In this document: positions 46,928-58,900 of the stretch, piece by piece
How the letters are laid out: every line of letters begins with the position of its first letter
How positions within the stretch are numbered: the stretch's first letter is position 1
NCBI RefSeq assembly: GCF_024362695.1
Contig: NC_065414.1
Span: 4,853,501-4,917,500, forward strand
Direction of reading: 5' to 3'
Origin: Pectinophora gossypiella
Lineage: Eukaryota; Arthropoda; Insecta; Lepidoptera; Gelechiidae
DNA length: 64,000 nt
The notes under the pieces: generated by a model
Told to the model about the DNA's origin: nothing
What the model saw: only the letters and a program-made list of their open reading frames with translations
The model's database searches: none
Made by a program: the position numbers and the translations under genes

Positions 46928-49900
46928 CTGGGGACAACATCGTTGCTTTACTGTTAATGATAGATATGCCGTTGTACTACTTACGTACTTTGGGAAAATT
47001 CCCGGCGGTAAAAAGGCAAAAAGAGCTTTATTACCTAGCCTATAGCATACCCCAGACACTTCACACAGACCCTACACAATCACATTATCGTACACGCGCA
47101 TCTGTGTGTGTGACGTCTGCCATACGATTGAAGGACTAAACTATGTCTGAGGGGTAAGGTAAACCTACCTCAGTCGCTGGGGAGCGGAGAGTTGCCATTC
47201 TGTACATAGTCATTCCTCATTCTATGCCTGTAGGCAGATGGGATCAGAGTACAAGAAAGAACAATTTGAAAAAAGAAGCAGCCGGTGTTCTTACTATTAA
47301 AGAGTTTTTACATCAGGAACATTCGTATTTTGGAAACATTTTCAAGAACGGTAAGTACATCACTAATTACAATAGAACATGCTTAGGGCGTTTTCGCACT
47401 ACTTACATCCGATCCGAGACTGCGAATGACGGATATTAAAAACTACCATCAGATAGATGTGGTGAGCAAGCTACCATTCAAATAGTTCTACGGCCAATTC
47501 GGATCCGTCGTTTATCGGACTCGGATCGAATAAGAATCGGAGAAGTGCGAAAACGCCCTTAAAACTATTTAATGTAAAAAAATATCCGGCTCGAAGGAGC
47601 ACCTATTGTGTTAAGATTCAAAATTATAGATAACTCATGCCTGTAACCCTCATTACGGAGCTCTACGCCGGAAAATATGACTTCTACGGGGTAGGCAGAC
47701 TACCTACAGCCACACTTAGTGCTTACTTAAGTAATTCTATGATGGGTATGATGAACCGTGATGGCGGCAGTGAAGGTACCACGTTAGGACATCGTAACGA
47801 AAACTTTGAGGGATGATTCAGACCATGATTCTGAGTTGACATCAAGTGGAATTTTCCGTCGCAAAAATCATGTATTTTTTTAGTTATATATATTATATAA
47901 TCATATATATATTATGATTATATAATTGTTGTGTATTCTTAACAACCATTTATGAAATATCAGCTTATAAAAGTGAAATATTGTGTAACTAGGTTTTCCT
48001 TCGATGAGCTTATATATTTTTTGATAATAACAACAAGCTCACGACTACATCCCAATTGGGGTAGTCAGAGGTACATCCATCGCCAGACGAACAAAGTACC
48101 GAGCTTCCTGTTGGACCTGTTGGTTCAACGCCGTCTATATAATGGTCTGGACCAAGTATATTAGTGACAACTGCGGGCTTAGCACCGTAAGCACGCGACT
48201 CTTTCTCGCCGTGACAGAGATCACCTGTCTCTTTCTGTGCAGTACTGTGAGAGAGTGACGGGTGACGTATGTCGAGGCGAGAAAGAGTCGCACGCTTACG
48301 GTGCTAAGCCCGCTGCAATTTTTTGATAATTAAGTATGTCGACTTTGATTCGATTACCTTTCTCGGCATGGGCAGCGACATGACAACAAGCCTCGCGTCC
48401 TTGGAGTTTTCTAGTAACAACTCGCGTAGACGCAGCTGTCTGTTCGTCTTGCCTGCCAGTGTCAGCATCTCAGTTTCATTGATGCGGCATTCTGAAAAAT
48501 AAAAACCATTTATTTAAAGGTCAATGTAAAATTTTCGTCAAAAAACTATTTGTAAGTACAATGTGGTACATTAGGATACTCTTCTTTGGTGGTAATTATG
48601 TATGATTATACGTATTTTTAGTTGTGTTCCAATAAATCACCATTGGTGAAAGGAACCGCTCAGTTCAAAACTCGTGGTCATAGAGCAACACAGGACCTCT
48701 AGCTTCTAGCATAGCACACGCTGACGTGCTAAGGCTGTGTTTTCATTGACGCGGAGCTGTGCGGAGATGAGTGGAGATGTGCAGGAAGCGACCAATCACC
48801 GCGAGGGAGAAAGTGACAGAGCGTCTTCGTTATCGCTCTATCGAACGCTGTGATTGATCAAATCCGCACATCTCCACTCTTCTCCGCCCATCTCCGCGTC
48901 CGTGGAAACCCGGCCTAAACCATCACTGCAAAACCATTAGACGCAGCTTATGCGGTGTACGTAGAGGAACGTGGTTGCTTAACGATCATCCTCACCGCAC
49001 GACGCGATTGATGCGATATCGCAGGATATTGTTTATCGGTGCAATACTTATTATTTATTCGTAGGTGCAATATGATAAATCGCGCTATGAGGAGGGTAGC
49101 TTAATGTCCGCATAATAAAAATATTACAAAAAATACACGATAAAAATGACTGAATAGTACCTTCATTAGCGTTCTCGTCAGTGAACTTCTTGGTGAGGTC
49201 CTCGAAGAGTTTCTTGGTGTCGTCTTGCGGCGCCTCCGTGATGTCCTGAACCATCGTCAGCGACGAGTAGTCGATCCGGAACTTGCCCAACAGGTTGGCC
49301 ATGCTGCAACGTATTGGTCGCTAGAGTCGATTGTTAGGTGACTAACGTGGGTGGGACGGATACAGGAGCTATCAATATCAACATTGTCTTGCACCCATAT
49401 TCTAAGATGGTCACACGAAATTTCCTCCACTCGACTCGGCCTCAGCTGAGTATTTTGGTAATCCTCGATTTGGGGACTTTAAGGATACTTTGAGGATTTG
49501 AGGAAACAATGACGTCATACCTCACTGGAGTACATTCGAGTTAAAGTTGAAGCGCCGTCTAAGCTGAAGCTTTTGAACTGAGTTCGAGGTCAACAGAGTC
49601 GAGAAAGGTTCGAGTTAAAATCTATGGGTGTTAGCCACTTACTTCCTCTCCTCAAGCTCCATCTCATGCCGCCGGTTGGCGAGCGCGAAGATCCTGAGCT
49701 TGCACTTTGCCCACGCCGACCTCTGCGAGATGATGTACGGCATCAGGATCGTCAGCCCGCCGTCGTCGTACAGCCACCACACGTCTATTGTGCCTGCCTC
49801 CTGGGAAATCCACGAGATGTCTCAGAATACTAACTTAAATGTTGCAGCGTCCTTGGTTCCCGTGTCGAGGGCGTCGAGGTAGATACGTAAATACTTCAAA

Positions 49901-52900
49901 ATTGTGGCTTAATTTAAAGATAATGTATGGAAGATTCCGCCAACTAACATTTCATAGGGTCAGAACTCAACACTAAACGAATAAATGGAAAAAATACGGA
50001 AGCTTCAGAAGTAACGCCATCTATTGACGCAACGTTACCTAGCTGACTTCAAAATTCAAAATTCAAATTCAAAATTCAAAAATATCTTTATTCAGTAGGT
50101 AACATAGTTACACTTTGAATCGTCAATTTTTGACTGAAACGCATCACCTTAAGGCAGTTGCTTTTTCTGGCTTTTTTATAGACTTATTGTAGATTTGCCG
50201 CATTAACTACTTGGCCGGACAAACTGGGAGCGCTGAGGGCACCCGGCACTAATTAGATCTGTCAAATTAGAGAAGCCAGTGTCGTGACGTTCATTAGCGT
50301 AGTGACGTATCAGCCGAGATTAGGCCGATCGATTCTTTTCTATCTATTTTTATTATTACTATTATTAATTTGACTCAATAAGGAAGGTGTGAATGTTACC
50401 TGGTTCCTCTGGAAGATAGTCATCTGTGAGAGCTGGTCCTTGGAGAGCTCGATGCCGGTAGAGGTCTTGTAGACGATCTGGCGCGCGATATCCAGCGGCT
50501 TCTTCTCCTTCTTCTTCTCCTTGCTGTTGCACTCCGATATCGTGAACGAGCGCGACGTCGTTAGGCCGATCAAATCTGTTCAAACGTACAAAACACAATT
50601 CTTTATTACACAAAAGGCGGCATAATTGCTAAGGTAGTAATTTCTGGTGATCTGATATATTTAAGTAAATAAGCAGGGCACAGACAGTGCAAAATAATAA
50701 AAGTTACTACTTATGCGCCTGGATTTCGATTATCGCGCGCGGATTTTTTATTCCACCCAATAATATAAAAGCTTTCCCATTGTCTAATCTATTTCTGTAC
50801 CAAATTGCATCAAAATCAGTTTTGTAGTTGTGGCGTGAAAGCGTAACAGACAGACAGAGTTACATTCGCATTTATAATAATATAATAGGGACTGCATTCA
50901 GTACTTCACCTGAGATATGTCTTTAATCTTATACGTAGTTAGGTTAGGTAAATTTAGGTAACTACTAATCTAAAGAATTAATTATATCTTTTACATTACT
51001 TACTGGTAAGATTGTGTCTACTGGCAACTTGCGAGTCAGGTGACCTGATATCAAGGTCCGAGTCCGCGTGCATGATATGCGGGGACCTGACTCGGAGGTC
51101 CCCACTCCCACTGGACGTTGCAGTCAGTCCTGACACTACGCCCTCCTCTGACACCACCAGGCTGTAGTCCAGACCCCCTGATACGCGCAGTATAGCTACT
51201 GCTAGACGGTTCTCGAATGCCGCGCTGTGGAGTACAAAGTCACTTTAGAGCTCTTGGTAAGGCAAAATGACAAGAAAGAGCTAACATGTAATCGTCTTCT
51301 GTCGTGTGGGTTGTGAGGTGAATTAACAACCTCATCAACTCTACGACAACGTGTAAGAACTTACATGTTAGCTTCTTCTAGGCAGTGGAGGTGTAGTAGC
51401 CCTGTTTGGAGAACGAGTGACTTACGTATTGTCACGGGTTTGAATCCCGACTCGGGCTCTAAACCACTGAATCCAACTTTGAGTTTGAATTCATGATTGG
51501 ATCATAGATAATGAATTGATATCACATGGTTTTCCAGGATTTGTGCCCGGTCAATGGCAATAGGCTCGCCTTCTATGGGACTTAAACATAACTGGCGAGA
51601 AATGGGTTCATGTACGGTCTACAGCCGCACATTGCACTTTCAGCACTTTTGTCACGTTTTGTAATAATTAGGTCATTACACGTCAGTCCGCATTTAGCAA
51701 GCATTCCGCGTGTACTCATATCACTCTATCATATAGCATTAATTACGTATCAATTATATTACTGTACTTACGAATAAAAGGAACTATTTTAGTATCAGTG
51801 AGTTATCATTCATCTCTACAATCAACAAGCAGTAAAGTGTGTATGTGGCTAGCGGCCCATACATCTTTTTGGTCCTTCGAGCCGGATGGTGTTTAAGTGT
51901 GTCTTTGTGCGGCAGCGAATCGGTTGAGTTGGCCTCCCACAAGCGGGTCTCACCAACTCGATTGAGAAGGCGCATATGTGGTACAGAGGACAAAGAACAC
52001 CAGACAAACAGCAATATCAAACAAGCAAGTACTAGAAGCAAAAACATTCAACATTAGCAAGCATAGCATTAAACAAGCAATTTAGCAAAAACAAGCAGCA
52101 CCATAACAGCAACAGAACATTAGCAAGAGTATTTCAAATCCTTTTATCATGGAGGAGTTTATACAAAAACAATATCAGCTTATGCAAGCAATGAACCAAC
52201 AATTAGTCAACTTTAAAAAGGATTCAGCAGAAAGGAAAACACCTGAAAGAATCCAGAAGAGAGTTGCAGATTTGGACAACTATTGGAGAGAATATCAAAC
52301 CAACCACGAGCAATTGAGCGAGCACGGAGACCGTGGACATCGCTATTTTACAGATAAGTCTTTCGAGGAAACCAAACAGTTTTATACCGTTACTAGGGAA
52401 CATTTTATGGATTACTTAACTAAAGAAAAGCAACCGTCGACACCAGCATTAAGACCACCCGTTCTCATGTTTGAATCGACCCCCAAAGCTGGCACTTCGT
52501 CGAACTTATCAAGCGACAACGACCAGACCAAAACAAAACAGGGGACTTCCATTTTAACCCTTAATTTACCGAAAACAGCAAATGTCGGTATAAATAGCAA
52601 AACTGACGAGATGATGCGTAAGCAAAGGAGCAACTTTAAAGCATTTGAAAGAACTGCGTCAACTATAGATATCGAAGCTATCAAAGAGAAGTGGCAATAT
52701 GAAGATTCTTTAAAAGCGTTAGAAGCTCGATGGCTAGCAGTAGATTCACTTCATTGGGAGCTTGATAGCTACCTCGATGAAAAGGATGAGCAATATGAAA
52801 CATCTTACAACACATGTGAACTGATGTACAGTGGCATGAAAGCAAAAATTAACACAAAGATGTGGTCAGCATCACACAGAGAAACCACGACGCCTAGGAT

Positions 52901-55900
52901 TGAAATTCCGATTTTCAGCGGCAGCTACCAGCATTGGACGTCATTTAAAGACTTGTTTGTTGAGACAATACATTCAAACACATCTCTTTCGAATGCGCAG
53001 AAGATGCAGTTTCTCAAGAGTAAAGTGAAAGGAGAAGCTGAGAAACTCATTCAGCACTTAGCAATCAGCACCGACAACTATGCTACTGCCTGGGATATAC
53101 TCAATCACAGGTTTAATAACAAAAAGTTGATTTTCTCATCTCATCTCAGTACATTACTCAGCGTGCCCATCACTCAGCATTTATCATCTGCATCAGTGAA
53201 GAAGCTCCACGACACTACAAAAGAATGTCTAAACGCCATCAAAAATCTAAGTGTAGATATTTCGTCGTGGGACCCGATACTAGTGTACCTGTTGTCGCAG
53301 AAATTGGATGCAGAAACTCACAATGACTACTTAGACTCGTTAGAGGAGCCACGTGAGTTACCGAGCATTGCGCAATTTCTAGACTTTTTAGAGAGCAAAT
53401 TCGTATCATGGGAATCATCTCGTCGTAAACCAGAATTAGCAAAGACAAATCATCAAGAACAACAAACAAACAAAAAACATCAAACGTACAAAACATTCAA
53501 CACGAAACAAAATATGAATTATAAAACTTATTCTAATTCATTTACAAAATCGAATCAAACATCATATAAATGTCCACATTGTGACGAAGATCACAAATTA
53601 TATTGGTGTAAAGCATTTCTCGAATTACATCCTGAAGCAAAACGGAAAGCAGTTACGAAATACAATTTATGTAAAAATTGTTTATACGAACATAACAAAG
53701 AATGTTATTCGGAAAAAAGGTGCCGCGTGTGCAACGGCGATCATAATACGTTGCTACACGACGCATATGCATCAACGAGCAAACACATGGTTCCGAACGT
53801 CGGCTCCGAAAACAGGAAAGGAAACAACAGTCATGTGTCTCAAGAAGATCTATCAGAAACTCTGTTAGCAACAGCACTCATTAAAACAAAATCATTCGAT
53901 GGTTCTTTGATAACTTTACGAGCACTTATTGACCAAGGATCACAAGTATCCCTTATCACAGAAAAAGCAGCCCAAATGTTGCAATTACCGCGTGAGCGAT
54001 GCAAAGGTGTCGTATTCGGTGTCGGAGCACAAGGAAATAATTGCAAAGGCGTTATGCATGTCGCGTGTCAAGCAATGCAAGGGGATTACACATTTAATAC
54101 CGATGTGTATATCATGCGCAATTTAATTAACAATTTACCAAACACATCATTTAAGAAGCCGTTATCATGGACATTTTTAGATAATATTGCCTTGGCTGAT
54201 CCAGACTTTCAAATAAGCCGCCCAGTTGACATTTTGCTTGGAGCGGAAGTGTATTCAAATATCATCCAAGAAGGTATCATCAGACACGAAAAATCGCAAC
54301 CAGTCGCGCAGCAAACACGTTTAGGCTGGATTTTATGCGGAAACGTGCAAACATTGCAGTGCAATGTTGTGATTAATAACATTGACGAATTACGAAAGTT
54401 CTGGACAACTGAAGACATTGTGGAAAATTCTAATATGTCACAAGAGGATTTAGAATGTCTACAGCACTACAAAAATACAACTAAACGCAACGAAGAAGGC
54501 CGTTACATTGTCGAAATACCATTTGCACAAGATTTCGAAGCAAAATTGGGCACATCAAAACCAATGGCCTTAGCACAATTTCGACAATTAGAAAGAAAAT
54601 TTAACAAACAGCAGGAATTAGCGCAAGCATATAAACAATTTATACAAGAATATCAGTCATTAAATCATATGGTTGAATGTACTAGCAATGCGACACCGAG
54701 TTATTACCTACCTCACCATAGCGTGCAACGCGCCGATTCTACTACTACAGCTTTGCGCGTAGTTTTTAATGCATCGGCAAAAACATCGTCCGGGCACACT
54801 TTAAATGATCTCATGAAAAGAGGCCCGAATTTACAGCAAGACCTCATGCTTTTGATCTTACAATGGAGGCAATATGAGTACGCTTATACGGCCGATATTG
54901 AAAAAATGTATCGGCAGATACTTTGCAGCACAGAGCATCAACATTATCAAAGAATACTATGGAGGAGTGCTCCGAATCAACTACTTCGTGAATACCAGCT
55001 CACGACAGTCACATATGGCATGAAAGCAGCACCATTCTTAGCCATGATGACTTTAAAACAGTTGGCTATGGACGAGGGTTATAAGTATTCAAAAAGCAGA
55101 GCCGCTACAGCCCTTCAAGAAGAGTTTTACATGGATGACCTGGTGAGTGGGAGCTTTACATTAGCATCTGCGAAACAGTTACAAGCAGATTTGGTTCACT
55201 TATTAAAGTCGGGTGGTTTCAATTTACGTAAATGGTCATCCAACAGCACACAATTACTTGAGAACGTCAACACAGCAGTTGCAGATCAATCAGCATTCGA
55301 TTTCAAACAAGCAGAATCAACCAAAACGCTCGGACTTAAATGGCATCCAAAGGAAGATCAATTCTCATTCCAATTAAAGGTAGACACAACTACACCTGTT
55401 GAAAAGCAAACAAAGCGATCGTTATTATCAGATATCTCAAAAATATTTGATCCCCTCGGGTGGCTTTCTCCGATTACAGCAAAATTAAAACTTTTGTTTA
55501 AGAAAGTTTGGCTAGCAGATATAAATTGGGATGACCAGCTTCCTAATGACGTCAGAGCCGAATGGGAAAAAATACGAGCAGATCTACAAAATATCAATAA
55601 TATCAGAATACAACGATGGTATAGCAGCAGTGAACATGATATCATACAGTTACATGGCTTTTGCGACGCTTCGAAAAAAGCATACGCATGTGTGGTGTAT
55701 TGTAAAATCGGCAGCAAAATAACACTCGTCGCTGCGAAAACAAGACTTGTCCCCGAAAACAAAAAGCTTACTTTGCCTCGGCTAGAGCTAAGTGGAGCAC
55801 ATTTACTATCACTATTAATCAAAAAGATACAACAAGCGTTAGCAGGACATCAAATCAAAGTATTCGGATGGAGTGATTCGACAGCAGTTCTCGGCTGGAT

Positions 55901-58900
55901 ACAAGGAGACACGAACCGATGGACACCATTCGTAGCGAACAGAGTGAAGCAAATAAAAGAGGTCATGGCAGCAGATAGCTGGGACTACGTAAAATCAGCT
56001 GACAACCCAGCTGATTGTGCTAGTCGGGGTATAACAGCAGAACAATTAAGGTCTCATCCATTGTGGTGGACTGGGCCTAGTTTCCTGCCTAAGTTTGACG
56101 AGCAAAATGGAGCAGATAAACAATTGTACGTCACGAGTCAAGAGGTGCGCAAATCAAAACAAAGTTACGTCACAGTACGAGAAACTCACGAAGATGATGT
56201 CATACAACTCATACTGAGCAAGCATAGCAGTATGACGCGTGCCGTACGCGTACTAGCATGGGTGTTACGTTTCACACAACGTCACCGTGAGCATTCAAGT
56301 TACTTAATTGCGACTGAGTTAGCAACAGCAAGACATATGTTAATCAAATATGTACAGCATACAAAATTTATGGAGGAAATTGACAATCTATTATCAGCGA
56401 AGCAAATCCACAATAAAAGCAAGATTTTATGCCTCAACCCTTTCCTTGATAAGGAAGGACTTTTGAGGGTTGGAGGCAGACTTAAACATGCAAACATAAA
56501 TGAAAATATGAAACACCCGATTATCATTCCACGCAGCAGCCGCCTAACCGATCTTATCATCGATGACGCGCACCGGCGATCGTTTCACGCGGGAGCTCGG
56601 ATTACACTCTCGTATATCAGACAACAATACTGGATATTAGGTGGGTGTAGAGTCGTGAAATCTCGATTACATACATGTACAACGTGCAAAAAACATAAAG
56701 CAAACAAACAACAGCAAATTATGGGTGACTTACCTGAATCGAGGGTCAATCCGACTAGACCTTTTTATCATACAGGCGTAGACTTCACCGGGTACGTCGA
56801 TGTAAAAATGAACAAAGGGCGTGGAAGCAAAACAAGCAAAGGATACATAGCAGTATTCGTATGTATGGCCACTAAAGCTGTGCATTTCGAATTAGTATCT
56901 GACATGAGCACAGCAGCATTTTTGTCCGCCTTAAAACGAATGTCATCACGCCGTGGAAAGCCTCATCATATCTACAGCGATAACGGCAAGAACTTCGTTG
57001 GCGCCAACAGAGCGTTACAGCAGGAATTAGAACATTTGCAACAAATATTCAACGAGGAGTTTCACGATGAAATCAATATGTTGGGAATAAACTGGCATTT
57101 CAACTGCCCAGCCTTTCCGAGTGCAGGTGGCCTATGGGAAGCAAGTGTTAAAAGCCTCAAACATCATCTTCGACGTGTGGTGGGAGAGCAAAAACTCACT
57201 TTCGAAGAATATAGCACTTTACTCACCCAACTCGAAGCCTGTCTAAACAGCCGCCCACTTTGTGCGATCAGTGAAGATCCCGATGATATTGATTATCTAA
57301 CACCGTCGCATTTCCTTAACAGCGGTCCAATATTAACTATCCTGGACACAGAAGAAGACGAAAGAACAAGATGGCACAGGCTCCAAAAGATTAATCAAGA
57401 TATATGGAAGAGGTGGCAGTCTGAGTATCTAGCAAAACTCTCAGCAAGAAACAAGTGGCAGAGACCACAAGAAAACATCAGGATTAATGACGTCGTTATC
57501 ATTCACGAGCCGAACCTACCTGCCGGAAGATGGGCACTAGGACGAGTTACCGAGCTACACCCCGGAGTCGATGGGTTTGTACGGGTAGTTACTCTAAAAA
57601 CAAAGAGCGGTTACATCAAACGACCAGTGATTAAGTTAGCAGTATTGACAACGAACCCAGAGTTAGCAGAAGAGCAGGCTTCGCAAAACAACAAAAAAAT
57701 TAATAAAAACAAACAAACAAAAGAAGAGAAGCAACAAAGAAAAGAAATGCAATCAAAAAGGAGCATCAGGAAGAAAGCAAATTTTATATCAACCGCAATA
57801 TCAACAATTATTACATTTATCGTGATTATAACATCTGTTTATGCAACGAAACCATCGTATACCATGACAGAAATAAATAAACCAATTTATTTCGATCGAA
57901 TGTCAAATATGCAATTTATACGCGATGAATGGAAACTCATCGTATATTACGATATGAATCCCTATTGGGAGGGATCAACGACGTTTGACAAATATTTAAA
58001 GCAAATAAACAGCATCTGTGAAAAACAGCAAAAACAAACGCTATGTAACATCATCCTCCTTCAACTGCGTCACTCTCACGATGAGTTGGAGTACTATAAC
58101 AACATGTTATTGAGCCAGCATCTCGAAGATCGCCCGCGAACACGACGAGGTCTTATTGACGGCGTAGGATATGTCGCTAACAGCCTATTCGGAGTGTTGG
58201 ATCAAAGATTTGCTGACCAATACGAGAAGGATATAGATCTCATTAGAGAAAATCAAAATCATTTAGCAGTTTTGTGGAAGAATCAGACATCAGTCGTAGA
58301 AGCAGAGTATAATTTATTGAAAAGAACTGAAGAAGCAATAGACAGACAGCATAAAATCATTAATCAGCATCTGAACACATTAGCAAAAGCAACAAATGAT
58401 TTGAGCAAGAGTTTACAAGAACAAGAAATTATGACCGAACTAGCACTGTCTACCATCATAGCAACAAATATGCTGACAAAATTAAAATCTATTCAAGATA
58501 CACTTATCGATACGATAACAGATATCCATCATGGAATGTTCAACATTCACCTGCTTTCACCTAAGCAATTACGAGATCAATTAAATATCATATCAGGGCA
58601 ATTAGCACGTGATTTGTCCCTACCAATCGAGAACATACAGATAGGAGTCAAGCAAATTTATCATTTATTGAAAGTGAAAGCGAGAATCACGGAACAATAT
58701 CTTCTTTTTGAAATAAGAATACCATTGATAAACAGAGAAAATTATGAGCTGTACAACCTTATATCAATACCACAGAAGGTCGAGAATGGAACAATCACCG
58801 TCGAGCCGGTATCAGATTTCATAGCAATCAATTTACATAAGGATACTTACATAACAATGACGTCTAGTGATATACAGCAATGTACAAAGTATGACGATTA

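Larger units (their letters stand above)
46930..48033. other. SLC12 last intron with repeats
   Basis: Intron. It contains a PIF/Harbinger-like MITE (47386-47558), a partial MITE family 1 copy (47783-47872), and stretches such as 47035-47210 and 47640-47730 that read like dispersed retroposon fragments (for example 'ctggggagcggagagttgcc') without a clear boundary. Confidence 0.45.

Noticed and set aside
51421..51451. Possible tRNA gene
   Set aside because: Only the B-box region is good and the arms do not pair; it is the head of a SINE. The same holds for 13140-13205 and 6635-6712.
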